Source of the DNA: Streptomyces cyaneochromogenes
GTDB taxonomy: Bacteria > Actinomycetota > Actinomycetes > Streptomycetales > Streptomycetaceae
Length of the DNA stretch: 64,000 nucleotides
Direction of reading: 5' to 3'
Assembly (NCBI RefSeq): GCF_003963535.1
Contig: NZ_CP034539.1
Location: forward strand, 2,542,001-2,606,000
This document shows positions 10,068-20,259 of the stretch, piece after piece; within the stretch, counting starts at the first letter, position 1, and the number at the start of each line of letters is the position of its first letter. The translations under genes and the position numbers were made by a program. Below the pieces are notes generated by a model that saw nothing but the letters and a program-made list of their open reading frames with translations, was not told the origin of the DNA and ran no database searches.

Positions 10068-11114
10068 ATGACCATGATCTCGTACCCTCCCAAGCCCTCC
10101 CCCGGCGACCGCATCGCCGTCATCTCCCCCGGCGCGGGCCTGCCCGGGCTCTTCCCGCGCCCCTTTGAGCTGGGCCTGGAGCGGCTGCGCAAGGACTACG
10201 AACTCGAACCGGTCGAGTACCCGGCGACCCGCAAGATGGGCTCGACGCCGCAGGAGCGGGCCGACGACATCCATGCCGCGTTCGCCGACCCCGACATCAA
10301 GGCGGTCATCGCGTCCATCGGCGGCGACGACCAGATCACCGTGCTGCCCCTGCTGGACCGGGAGTTGATCCGGGCGAACCCGAAGCCGTTCTTCGGGATG
10401 AGCGACAACACGAACCTGCTCTTGTACCTGCGCAACACGGGGATCGTCGGGTACCACGGCGCGACCGTGATGACCGCACTGGGCCGCCCCGTCGCCATGG
10501 AACCGTTGACCGCCGCATCACTGCGGGCCGCGCTGTTCACCTCCGGTGAGTACGAACTCCGGCCTGCCGAGCGCTGGAACGACGTCAACCGCGACTGGGC
10601 CGACCCGGCGACCTTCGACGCGGAGCCGCAGACGCGGCCCGGCAGCGGATGGACGTGGGTGAACGACGACCGGGTGGTGGAAGGCCGCAGTTGGGGCGGC
10701 TGTCTGGAGATCCTCAGCTGGCTGCTGATGGCCGATCGCGAGATCGCCCGTGACCTCTCCGAGTACGACGGCGGAGTGCTGCTCCTGGAGACCTCCGAGG
10801 AGATGCCCAGCGGCACGGAGGTCTTCCGCATCCTGCGGAACATGGGCGAACGCGGCCTGCTCCAGCGCTTCTCGGCCCTGCTGATGGGCCGGGCGAAGAC
10901 CTGGTCCTTCGAACGCCCCAACAGCCCGGAGGAGGCCGCCCGTTACGCCACGGAGCAGCGCGAGGCGGTTCAGCGGGCCATGCGGGTGTATGCCCCCGAC
11001 ACCCCGATCGTCTTCGACGTGGACTTCGGCCACACCGACCCACAACTCGTCATCCCCTACGGCGGCATCGTCCGCGTCGACGGCCCCGCCCGGCGCATCA
11101 CCGTCACGTACTGA
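10068..11114 (+). CDS. Peptidase S66 family protein (LD-carboxypeptidase / MccF-like)
   Basis: A 348-residue cytoplasmic serine peptidase of the S66 family, which includes murein LD-carboxypeptidase and the microcin C immunity protein MccF. The nucleophile motif is FFGMSDNTNLL (Ser at about residue 112). The catalytic Glu/His pair is expected in LLLETSEEMPSG and DVDFGHTDPQL. The N-terminal KPSPGDRIAVISPGAG is typical. Length is closer to the MccF branch than to LdcA (about 300), so it may cleave peptidyl-nucleotide or amide substrates and not only murein peptides; this is inference. Divergent from aroQ. Confidence 0.85.
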   Translation: MTMISYPPKPSPGDRIAVISPGAGLPGLFPRPFELGLERLRKDYELEPVEYPATRKMGSTPQERADDIHAAFADPDIKAVIASIGGDDQITVLPLLDRELIRANPKPFFGMSDNTNLLLYLRNTGIVGYHGATVMTALGRPVAMEPLTAASLRAALFTSGEYELRPAERWNDVNRDWADPATFDAEPQTRPGSGWTWVNDDRVVEGRSWGGCLEILSWLLMADREIARDLSEYDGGVLLLETSEEMPSGTEVFRILRNMGERGLLQRFSALLMGRAKTWSFERPNSPEEAARYATEQREAVQRAMRVYAPDTPIVFDVDFGHTDPQLVIPYGGIVRVDGPARRITVTY

Positions 11115-11176
11115 TCAAGCCCCGGCGCGCCCGTGCGCCCCCGTAACCCGTGGTCACCGTGGGTAGTTGACGCAGC

Positions 11177-12481
11177 ATGCACGATGTACGCACCGTAAAG
11201 GCCCCCTCCATGCTGCGGCTCGCGGCCGCCTCGCTCGCCGGGACCGCCATCGAGTTCTACGACTTCTTCGTCTACGGGACCGCTGCGGCATTGGTCCTGG
11301 GGCCGTTGTTCTTCCCGACGTTCTCGCCGGTCGCGGGGACCCTGGCCGCCTTCGTGACGTTCGGCGTGGGCTTTGTGGCGCGGCCACTGGGGTCGGTGCT
11401 GTTCGGGCACATCGGGGACCGGCGCGGACGCCGGCCGGTCCTCGTCGCCTCGCTGCTGCTGACCGGCGCGTCCACGGTCGCGGTGGGCTGCGTACCGACG
11501 TACGACACGATCGGTGTGTTCGCTCCCCTGCTGCTGCTCGTGCTGCGCTTTCTGCAGGGGCTCGGCCTCGGTGGCGAGTGGGGTGGTGCCGTGCTGCTGA
11601 CCGTGGAGCACGCGCCCGCCGAGCGACGCGGTCTGTGGTCGAGCTTCCCGCAGGTCGGGCCCGCGCTCGGCTTCCTGCTGGCCAACGGGGTGGTGCTGGG
11701 GCTGTCGGCGACTCTGTCCGAGGCGCAGTTCGCGGCGTGGGGATGGCGGGTGCCGTTCTGGGCGGCCGGTGTGCTGGCCGTGGTGGGGCTGTGGCTGCGG
11801 TCGTCGCTCGCCGAGAGCCCCCGGTTCCTCGAAATCGACGACCACGCGCGCGTGCCGCTCGCGGAGGTCGTGCGCGACCACTGGCGACTGGTGCTGCTGA
11901 CGGCCGGGGCGCTCGCCATCGGGTACGCGATCTTCTACGCCGTGACGACCTGGTCCCTCGCCTACGGCACCGAGCGACTCGGGGTGGACCGCAGCGTCAT
12001 GCTGACCTGCATCATGGCCGTGGTGCTGGTGAAGGGCTCGCTCACGCCGGTGGCGGCGGTGCTCGGCGACCGGTACGGGCGGCGGCCCCTGACCCTGATC
12101 GGATGTGCCGCCGCCGCCCTGTGGATGTTCCCGATGGTCGCGCTCCTCGCCACGGCCGAGCCGTTGCTGATGTTCCTGGGCTTCCTCGGGGCGATGCTCG
12201 CGTTCATCACCATGTTCGCCGTGATCGCCGCGTATCTGCCGGAGTTGTACGAGCCCCGGGTGCGCTGCACGGGCGCCGCGGTCGGCTACAACCTCGGGGG
12301 CGTTCTCGGGGGCGCGCTCACGCCGATCGCGGCGACGGCGCTCGCCGAGCAGGGCGGTCGGGTGCCCTGGGGTGTGGGGGCGTATCTGACGGGGATCGCG
12401 CTGCTCAGCCTGGGGTGCTTCGCGTTGCTGCCCGAGACGCGGCCGGAGTCCGCCGTGGCGGCGGAGCCCGCCACCGGGTGA
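11177..12481 (+). CDS. MFS transporter, metabolite:H+ symporter (MHS) type
   Basis: A 434-residue membrane protein with about 12 membrane segments. The first has the MHS-family opening ASLAGTAIEFYDFFVYGTAA. The cytoplasmic loop between segments 2 and 3 has the MFS motif GHIGDRRGRRPVLVAS, and a second copy appears as LGDRYGRRPLTLIG. FLQGLGLGGEWGGAV is also typical. MHS members import organic acids, betaines or similar solutes with protons; the substrate cannot be assigned. The ATG at 11177 has no clear ribosome binding site. Confidence 0.88.
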   Translation: MHDVRTVKAPSMLRLAAASLAGTAIEFYDFFVYGTAAALVLGPLFFPTFSPVAGTLAAFVTFGVGFVARPLGSVLFGHIGDRRGRRPVLVASLLLTGASTVAVGCVPTYDTIGVFAPLLLLVLRFLQGLGLGGEWGGAVLLTVEHAPAERRGLWSSFPQVGPALGFLLANGVVLGLSATLSEAQFAAWGWRVPFWAAGVLAVVGLWLRSSLAESPRFLEIDDHARVPLAEVVRDHWRLVLLTAGALAIGYAIFYAVTTWSLAYGTERLGVDRSVMLTCIMAVVLVKGSLTPVAAVLGDRYGRRPLTLIGCAAAALWMFPMVALLATAEPLLMFLGFLGAMLAFITMFAVIAAYLPELYEPRVRCTGAAVGYNLGGVLGGALTPIAATALAEQGGRVPWGVGAYLTGIALLSLGCFALLPETRPESAVAAEPATG

Positions 12482-12505
12482 CGGGCTCCGCCGCAGCGAT
12501 GAACG

Positions 12506-12539
12506 ACGGCGGTCACGGATCGGACGGCGGTCACGGATT
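12506..12539. repeat. 17-bp tandem repeat at the MFS/chaA junction
   Basis: Two near-identical copies of GGACGGCGGTCACGGAT-like sequence sit in the 49-bp gap between the convergent MFS and antiporter genes. No function is evident. Confidence 0.5.
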
Positions 12540-13631
12540 GAGCGCGAGCTCCAGGTACGCCGCGAACACCACCAGGTGGACGCCGCCCTGGAGCGGCGTC
12601 GCCCGCCCCGGCACCACCGTCAGCGAGCTCACCACCACCGTCAGGGCGAGCAGCACCATGTGGGTGGGGCCGAGGCCGAGGACCAGGGGGCCCGAGAGCC
12701 AGATGGAGGCCAGGGCGACCGCGGGGATCGTCAGGCCGATGCTGGCCATCGCCGAGCCGAGCGCGAGGTTCAGGCTGGTCTGCACTCGGTCGCGGCGGGC
12801 GGAGCGCACCGCGGCGATCGTCTCGGGGAGCAGCACCAGCAGGGCGATGATCACGCCGACGACGGCGTGCGGCAGGTCGGCGGCGGCCACGCCGGACTCG
12901 ATGGTGGGCGACACCCCCTTGGCCAGGCCGACCACACCGATCAGGGCCAGGCCCAGCAGCCCCAGGCTGATCAGGGCGGTGCGCGTGGAGGGCGCGTGGG
13001 CGTGGTCGTCCACGGTGATCACTTCGCCCTGCCGGGTGACGGGCAGGAAGTAGTCGCGGTGCCGCACGGTCTGGGTCGTCACGAACAGGCCGTACAGGAC
13101 CAGCGAGGAGAGCGCGGCGAACGTCAGCTGCACGCTGGAGAACTCCGGCCCGGGCTTGCTCGTCGTGAACGTCGGCAGCACCAGGCTGAGCGTGGCCAGG
13201 GTGGCGACGGTCGCGAGCGCGGCTCCCGTGCCCTCGGGGTTGAAGACCGCCGTACGGTGCCGCAGCGAGGCGACCAGCAGGCACAGCCCGACGATGCCGT
13301 TGCAGGTGATCATCACGGCCGCGAAGACCGTGTCCCGGGCAAGGGTGGAGCTCTTGTCGCCGCCGTCCGCCATCAGGGTCACGATCAGGGCGACCTCGAT
13401 GATCGTGACGGCGACGGCGAGGACGAGGGATCCGAAGGGTTCGCCGACCTTGTGCGCGATCACTTCGGCGTGGTGCACGGCGGCCAGCACGGCCCCCGCG
13501 AGGACCAGCGTCACCAGCGCGACGACCGCGCCGGGCAGATCCCGTCCCCAGGTGAAGACCAGCAGGACGACCGCGAGCACCGGCACGAAGGACGTCCACC
13601 GGGTCGTGAGCGGCCTGAGCCGAGCGATCAT
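12531..13631 (-). CDS. chaA: Calcium (cation):proton antiporter, CaCA family
   Basis: A 366-residue membrane protein with about 10-11 membrane segments in two inverted halves. Each half has a CaCA alpha-repeat: GEPFGSLVLAVAVTIIEVAL in the first (conserved acidic Glu) and LLPETIAAVRSARRDRVQTS, NLALGSAMASIGLTIP in the second. This matches the ChaA branch, which expels Ca2+ (and in some species Na+ or K+) in exchange for H+. A short charged loop (RQGEVITVDDHAHAPS) separates the halves. The start ATG at 13631 lacks a clear ribosome binding site. Convergent with the MFS gene. Confidence 0.88.
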   Translation of the reverse strand: MIARLRPLTTRWTSFVPVLAVVLLVFTWGRDLPGAVVALVTLVLAGAVLAAVHHAEVIAHKVGEPFGSLVLAVAVTIIEVALIVTLMADGGDKSSTLARDTVFAAVMITCNGIVGLCLLVASLRHRTAVFNPEGTGAALATVATLATLSLVLPTFTTSKPGPEFSSVQLTFAALSSLVLYGLFVTTQTVRHRDYFLPVTRQGEVITVDDHAHAPSTRTALISLGLLGLALIGVVGLAKGVSPTIESGVAAADLPHAVVGVIIALLVLLPETIAAVRSARRDRVQTSLNLALGSAMASIGLTIPAVALASIWLSGPLVLGLGPTHMVLLALTVVVSSLTVVPGRATPLQGGVHLVVFAAYLELALNP

Positions 13632-13937
13632 GGAGCGATCGTCGCAGAGGGCCTGGGGGTCCGCATTCCGGTCCGTGCGGTTGTCGGGGTGGCTGTCGGG
13701 CGGCCCCGCACCCTCGGGATGCGGGGCCCCTGTGCGTCGTATGTCGCTACGCGAAATCGGTCATCTCCTGTACGTCGTAGTCCGGGAAGGACGGTGTGAG
13801 AGGGCACGCGAGGCCGCCACTGGGGCCTGCCAGGCGCTGTTCCGTCGCCACTCGGCACCTGACGAAACACCGGGAGCGGTGCTCGGCGATTCGCTCGGCA
13901 CCACTCCCGGTGTTGGTTGTTCCTCTGTCTGACGTGA
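13632..13937. other. Intergenic region between chaA and terC
   Basis: About 306 bp holding two hairpins. One is at 13702-13728 (9-bp stem GGCCCCGCA/TGCGGGGCC). The other is the longer terC terminator at 13866-13914. A 34-codon minus-strand reading frame (13747-13854) is open but unsupported. Confidence 0.6.
13866..13914 (-). terminator. terC terminator hairpin
   Basis: A 17-bp inverted repeat with one mismatch (13866-13882 with 13898-13914), whose core is CACCGGGAG/CTCCCGGTG. It lies just downstream of the terC stop on the minus strand and is followed there by a weak T-rich stretch. Confidence 0.65.
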
Positions 13938-14936
13938 TCAGACGTCGATGCTGTCCTTCGGAGCGCCGTCGCTCCGCTCCTGCGCCGCCTCGGCCGCCTG
14001 CTTCTTGGAAGCCCGCAGGCTGGTGATCGTGGTGACGATCAGAACCGAGCAGATCACGCCGAGCGAGACGGGGATGCTGATCTCCGGGACGTGGACGCCG
14101 GACTCGTGCAGGGCGTGCAGCACCAGCTTCACACCGATGAAGCCCAGGATGACCGACAGGCCGTAGCTGAGGTGGACCAGCTTCTTCAGCAGACCGCCGA
14201 TGAGGAAGTACAGCTGCCGCAGACCCATCAGCGCGAAGGCGTTGGCCGTGAACACGATGTACGGGTCCTGCGTCAGGCCGAAGATCGCCGGGATGGAGTC
14301 CAGCGCGAACAGCACGTCGGTGGTACCGATCGCCAGCATCACGACCAGCATCGGGGTCATGACCCGCTTGCCGTTCTCCTGGATCCACAGCTTGGTGCCG
14401 TGGTAGCGGTCGGCGACGCCGAACCTGCGCTCGGCCGCCTTGAGGAGCTTGTTCTCCTCCCAGTCCTCGTCCTCCTCGCTGGCCCGGGCCTCCTGGATGA
14501 GCTTCCAGGCGGTCCAGATGAGGAAGGCACCGAAGAGGTAGAACACCCACGAGAAGCTGGCGAGGATCGCGGCACCGGCGGCGATGAAGATCGCCCGCAG
14601 CACCAGGGCTATGAGAACACCGACCAGCAGCACTCGCTGCTGGTACTGGGAGGGAACCGCGAACTTCGCCATGATCAGGACGAAGACGAAGAGGTTGTCG
14701 ACACTCAGTGACTTCTCGGTGATGAAGCCCGCGAAGAACTCGCCGCCGGCCTGCCCCCCGCCGAAGATCATCAGGCCGAGCCCGAAGAGGCCCGCCAAGA
14801 CGATCCAGACGATGGTCCAGATGCCGGCTTCCTTGATCGACACGTCGTGCGGCTTGCGGCCGATGAAGAAATCGACCGCGATCAGGGCGGCAAGGCCCAC
14901 GATGGTCAGGACCCACAGGGTCGTAGAAACTTCCAC
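13938..14936 (-). CDS. terC: TerC-family integral membrane protein (putative Mn2+ exporter)
   Basis: A 332-residue membrane protein of the TerC/Alx family with about 9 membrane segments. The family acidic motifs are present: AVDFFIGRKPHDVS, ITEKSLSVDNLFVFVLI and IGTTDVLFALDSIPAIFGLTQDPYIVF. GTG 14936 is chosen because GGAGG lies directly upstream and the protein then starts at the first membrane segment; a longer frame to 15107 would run through the riboswitch. TerC proteins were named for tellurite resistance, and several are now known to export manganese. The yybP-ykoY-type leader supports that role here. It sits beside two TerD genes but has its own promoter. Confidence 0.92.
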   Translation of the reverse strand: MEVSTTLWVLTIVGLAALIAVDFFIGRKPHDVSIKEAGIWTIVWIVLAGLFGLGLMIFGGGQAGGEFFAGFITEKSLSVDNLFVFVLIMAKFAVPSQYQQRVLLVGVLIALVLRAIFIAAGAAILASFSWVFYLFGAFLIWTAWKLIQEARASEEDEDWEENKLLKAAERRFGVADRYHGTKLWIQENGKRVMTPMLVVMLAIGTTDVLFALDSIPAIFGLTQDPYIVFTANAFALMGLRQLYFLIGGLLKKLVHLSYGLSVILGFIGVKLVLHALHESGVHVPEISIPVSLGVICSVLIVTTITSLRASKKQAAEAAQERSDGAPKDSIDV

Positions 14937-14980
14937 TGCGCCTCCGGCAGTACGTAACGGCAAATGACAGCGTCGTCGCG

Positions 14981-15082
14981 CGCCGGAGGTCTCTTCCACC
15001 CACGATGGGCCGACGCCCCGGGATCTGGCCTGATCCGTATTGACGGGTACGCCGCAGCAGACAGGGAGTACTCCCCTCCGTG
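14981..15082 (-). ncRNA. yybP-ykoY-type manganese riboswitch in the terC leader
   Basis: Read on the minus strand, the ~146-nt leader opens with GGAGGGGAGTACTCCC and later has CGTCAATACGG. It closes with GGTGGAAGAGACCTCC, about 30 nt before the ribosome binding site of terC. GGGGAGUA near the 5' end and AGAGACC near the 3' end are the conserved landmarks of the yybP-ykoY Mn2+ aptamer, which often controls TerC/Alx genes. The final CCTCCGG could pair with the GGAGG of the ribosome binding site region, suggesting translational control. A covariance-model hit would settle it. Confidence 0.75.
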
Positions 15083-15088
15083 GGATGA

Positions 15089-15117
15089 ACAGTACCCCAA
15101 TCACCAAGGAAAGGTAA
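15089..15117 (-). promoter_or_regulatory. terC promoter
   Basis: On the minus strand TTACCT (15117-15112), a 17-nt spacer and TACTGT (15094-15089). The predicted start at about 15082 is a few bases before the riboswitch GGAGGGGAGTA, as expected if the aptamer is the first thing transcribed. Confidence 0.6.
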
Positions 15118-15161
15118 AGTGCTTGGCAAAAGAAAGGCCAAGTGTGCTGGTCAGGGGCGCT

Positions 15162-17234
15162 TTACTGGTACTTGGTACGAGCCGCCGCGACCTGCGTGAG
15201 CACCTGCTGGAGCACCTGGCTGCCGGGCGGCACGAATGAGGGCTCGTAGGTCCAGGCGTGCCCCACCCACGGGTCGGCGAGATGGTCGTCCGGTACCGGG
15301 GTCAGTCGCAGCAGCGAACGCCACAGCGGGTCGAGCAACGGGCCGTAGCCGGCCGCCTCCTCCCGGTCCGCGACCACCATCAGGTGGACGCCGACGGCAG
15401 GCCCCTCGTCCGCCAGGTAGCGCAGCTGGTTGACGGCACGGTCGTCGAAACCGTGCGGGAAGTCGTTGACGATCAGCAGCTGCTCGGAGGTGTCGAAGCC
15501 GGGCGGCAGGGAGTCGGGCGCACCGCCGCGCACCGCCATCTGCACCAGGTCGACGCGCTCGGTGAGCCGCGTCAGGGTCTCCGTGACACCGGCCGCGCCC
15601 ACGGCGGGCGGGGCCGCGAGCACACCGGTCTGCACCAGCGGCGCGAGTGGCTGTGCGCCCGAACCGGCCGGATCGATGACGTGCACCGTGAACTCGCCCG
15701 CCGGATAGACGGCGAGCAGCCGTGCCGCGTGCGCCACCGCCGTCTCCATCGCGAGGCGCCGCAGGTCGTGGGAATCGGTGAAGGAGCCGTCGAGCGATCC
15801 GCCGCGTCCGCTGTCGATCCACAGACCGCGCTCCAGCGGCAGCCGGACCAGCATCGGGATGCGCAGCCCCTCGCTCTCGGGCAGATGGAGGTCGCCCAGG
15901 CGCAGGGCCATGGGGATCTCCATCGGTACGCGGTAGCCGTGCCAGACCGGGTTGTCCCAGCTTGCGTATGCGGGCGGCAGTGCGGGTTCGACGACCTCGG
16001 CCTCGGCGGTGAGCTGGGCGATGTCCCGGTCGAGCGCCGCCCTGGCCTGGTTGACGAGCTGCCCGTGCTTGGCCTGGGCCGCCTCGCGTGCGGCGTCGCC
16101 CTGCCCGCCGATCCGGCTGCGCGGGTCCGACAGGACCTGGTCGAGCTCCTTCTCCATGCGCGAGTCGGCGAAGTCGACCGCGCTGCGGTAGGCGGCGGTC
16201 GTACGGGCCAGGTCCTCGAACATGCCCCACACCTGGTTGTAGAGCCGCTCGTCCATCGACCAGCCGGTGGCGTCACCCGCGACGGGCTGCGCGGGCTGTC
16301 CGGGCTGGGCCGGGGGCGCGGTCGGCGGGGGCGGCGGAGCCGCGTTCTGGCGGCGCGGGTGGCTGTAGTCGATCGGCCCGCCCGACGTGGGCGTGGACGG
16401 CTGGGCGGGGTCGCCGGCGCCGGTTCCGCCCTGATACGACGGCTGCGGCGCGGGCCGGCCCGGCACGCCGGGCGCCTGGATGTCGTACGAATCCGGCTGC
16501 GCAGCCGACTGGCCGGGCCCGCCCGGTGTCTGGGTGCCGTAGGGCGACGGCGGCTGCGGTGACACGGGGCCGGGGGCGCTTTGCGGAGCGGGGCCGCCCT
16601 GGTCCGGACCGAGTGCCGGTGCGGCCGTCTGCCGGGAGCGGTCGCCGTCCGTCCGCGGCGGGGGCGCCGGCACCGAGCGGGCCATGCCCTGGGCCACTGC
16701 TTCGTTGATGCCGTCGGCGAGTTGGTGGGCCTGGGGCAGGCCCTGGTCGGTGAGGAGGTCGGCGAGGCCGCCGGCGTAGCCCTGGCCGATGGCGCGTACC
16801 TTCCAGGCGCCCTGTCGGCGGTAGAGCTCCAGGGCGACGACCGCCGACTCGGCCTCCAGGCCGTCGATGGTGTAGCTGGCGACCTCGGTGCCGTCGAGGC
16901 CGGTGACCGCGACGAAGGGGGTGGGGACGGCGCCGAAGCGGGTCGGGCCCGCGGCTCCGATCGGCAGGGCGAGCAGCACACTGACCCGATGGACGGCCTC
17001 CGGCATGGCGTCCAGGTCCACCGCGAGGCGATGGTCGGCGGCCGCCTGCCGGGAGACCTCGAGGCCGGGCAGAGTGGGGGCGCCGGGGTGGGCCACCCAC
17101 TCGACGCCGTGGATCCTGCCCTGCTCGTCGCCGAGCGTGGCTCCGGCCACGATCGGCGTGCCGGCCGAGACCCGGATCTCCAGTCGGGCCTGGGAGAGCG
17201 GGTGGTTCTGTCCCCGCACCAGCTCGGCCGTCAT
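15162..17234 (-). CDS. TerD-domain protein fused to an FtsK/HerA-like (degenerate P-loop?) domain
   Basis: A 690-residue protein. Residues 1-180 form a TerD domain (VSAGTPIVAGATLGDEQ, LDAMPEAVHRVSVLLALP, ASYTIDGLEAESAVVALELYRR); TerD domains bind Ca2+ and act in stress responses. A Pro/Gln/Gly-rich linker follows (about 195-325). The C-terminal ~350 residues begin with a helical part and then look like an FtsK/HerA-type ATPase: RLPLERGLWIDSGRGG at the Walker A position and EQLLIVNDFPHGFDDRAV at Walker B. The Walker A lysine seems missing, so activity is doubtful. ATG 17234 is 61 bp after terD on the same strand, suggesting one operon. Function is inferred from domain content only. Confidence 0.75.
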   Translation of the reverse strand: MTAELVRGQNHPLSQARLEIRVSAGTPIVAGATLGDEQGRIHGVEWVAHPGAPTLPGLEVSRQAAADHRLAVDLDAMPEAVHRVSVLLALPIGAAGPTRFGAVPTPFVAVTGLDGTEVASYTIDGLEAESAVVALELYRRQGAWKVRAIGQGYAGGLADLLTDQGLPQAHQLADGINEAVAQGMARSVPAPPPRTDGDRSRQTAAPALGPDQGGPAPQSAPGPVSPQPPSPYGTQTPGGPGQSAAQPDSYDIQAPGVPGRPAPQPSYQGGTGAGDPAQPSTPTSGGPIDYSHPRRQNAAPPPPPTAPPAQPGQPAQPVAGDATGWSMDERLYNQVWGMFEDLARTTAAYRSAVDFADSRMEKELDQVLSDPRSRIGGQGDAAREAAQAKHGQLVNQARAALDRDIAQLTAEAEVVEPALPPAYASWDNPVWHGYRVPMEIPMALRLGDLHLPESEGLRIPMLVRLPLERGLWIDSGRGGSLDGSFTDSHDLRRLAMETAVAHAARLLAVYPAGEFTVHVIDPAGSGAQPLAPLVQTGVLAAPPAVGAAGVTETLTRLTERVDLVQMAVRGGAPDSLPPGFDTSEQLLIVNDFPHGFDDRAVNQLRYLADEGPAVGVHLMVVADREEAAGYGPLLDPLWRSLLRLTPVPDDHLADPWVGHAWTYEPSFVPPGSQVLQQVLTQVAAARTKYQ

Positions 17235-17295
17235 GCCTTCGTCCCCCTGTGTCGCTTGTCGTGTCGTGTGCCGCCCGCCGGGCCGCGCTGCAGTC

Positions 17296-17874
17296 CTACA
17301 GGTGCGGCAGGATCGCCGGCATCAGGTCCTGGAAGGTGCGGCCGTTGGCCGGGGTGCCCAGGGCGGTCATCTGCCAACCGGCGCCCGCGCGGTGCACCTT
17401 CGCCATGATCTGGGCCGTGTACGAGCCGCCGCCCGCGAGGGTGTAGCGCGCGAGCTCCTCGCCGTTGGTCTCGTCGACCAGGCGGCAGAACGCGTTCTGC
17501 ACCTCCTGGAAGGTCTGGCCCGTGAAGGAGTTCACGGTGAAGACGATCTGGTCGATGTGGACCGGGATGCGCGCGAGGTCGACGAGGATCGCCTCGTCGT
17601 CGCCGCCCTGGCCGACACCGCCGACGAGGTTGTCTCCGGTGTGGCGCACCGAACCGTCGTCACTCACCAGGTGACGGAAGAAGACGACGTCGACCGGCTG
17701 CTTGTCCGCGAACAGGACGGCGGAGGCGTCGAGGTCGACCTCCCGCGTCCGAGAGCCGAACAGGCCGCGCCGGGGAGCCGCCTGCCAGCCGAGACCCATG
17801 CGCACCGCGGTCAGGCTGCCGCCGTCGTTCTTCTGCAGACTGATGGCCTGACCCTTGGTCATGTTGACGGTCAC
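17296..17874 (-). CDS. terD: TerD-family stress protein
   Basis: A 192-residue cytoplasmic TerD-domain protein, the usual family length. Visible features: MTKGQAISLQKNDGGSLTAV at the start, the acidic Ca2+-binding loop DASAVLFADKQPVDVV, LVGGVGQGGDDEAILVDLA with clustered Asp/Glu, and IDQIVFTVNSFTGQTFQEV. GTG 17874 is taken because it starts the conserved sequence, with GAGGGG about 10 nt upstream. TerD proteins are linked to tellurite resistance, phage inhibition and general stress, with no settled biochemistry. The promoter upstream has the RecA-NDp form, so it may be induced by DNA damage. Confidence 0.9.
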   Translation of the reverse strand: MTVNMTKGQAISLQKNDGGSLTAVRMGLGWQAAPRRGLFGSRTREVDLDASAVLFADKQPVDVVFFRHLVSDDGSVRHTGDNLVGGVGQGGDDEAILVDLARIPVHIDQIVFTVNSFTGQTFQEVQNAFCRLVDETNGEELARYTLAGGGSYTAQIMAKVHRAGAGWQMTALGTPANGRTFQDLMPAILPHL

Positions 17875-17932
17875 GTGCTGAATCCCCTCTCGAGCTGTCC
17901 CCTGTTGGCCGCGGGCTCCGCGGATGACCAGA

Positions 17933-17955
17933 ACCCTACGCAGGGGCACTGACAG
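17933..17955 (-). promoter_or_regulatory. RecA-NDp-like promoter of terD
   Basis: On the minus strand CTGTCAGTG (17955-17947), an 8-nt spacer and TAGGGT (17938-17933). It differs from the damage-promoter consensus only at the first, weakly conserved base. The expected start near 17926 leaves a ~50-nt leader before the GTG at 17874. Confidence 0.6.
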
Positions 17956-18071
17956 TGCCGTAGCCCGGTCCGCACTTTGTGTCGGTCTTGCAACACAGCG
18001 CGTACTCGGCGGCCCCCGAAGGGCGTTCGGGGGCATCGATTCCGGGGCGTGGACCGGCGTCGGCGGTCCCG

Positions 18072-20219
<2,148 letters not shown>

Positions 20220-20226
20220 GGAATCC

Positions 20227-20249
20227 ACCGTACGACCCGCCACTGACAA
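20227..20249 (-). promoter_or_regulatory. RecA-NDp (PafBC-type) promoter of uvrB
   Basis: On the minus strand TTGTCAGTG (20249-20241), an 8-nt spacer and TACGGT (20232-20227), a full match to the mycobacterial damage-promoter consensus. The -10 ends 7 nt before the ATG, so transcription should start at or next to it. It lies in the 40-bp gap after the MHYT gene. Confidence 0.72.
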
Positions 20250-20259
20250 CGCGGTCCGA

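Noticed and set aside
13747..13854. 34-codon minus-strand frame ending PDYDVQEMTDFA, possible precursor peptide
   Set aside because: No ribosome binding site, no partner enzymes and no known leader motif; probably chance.
13938..15107. Longer terC start at 15107
   Set aside because: It would be translated through the riboswitch; GTG 14936 has GGAGG and starts the first membrane segment.
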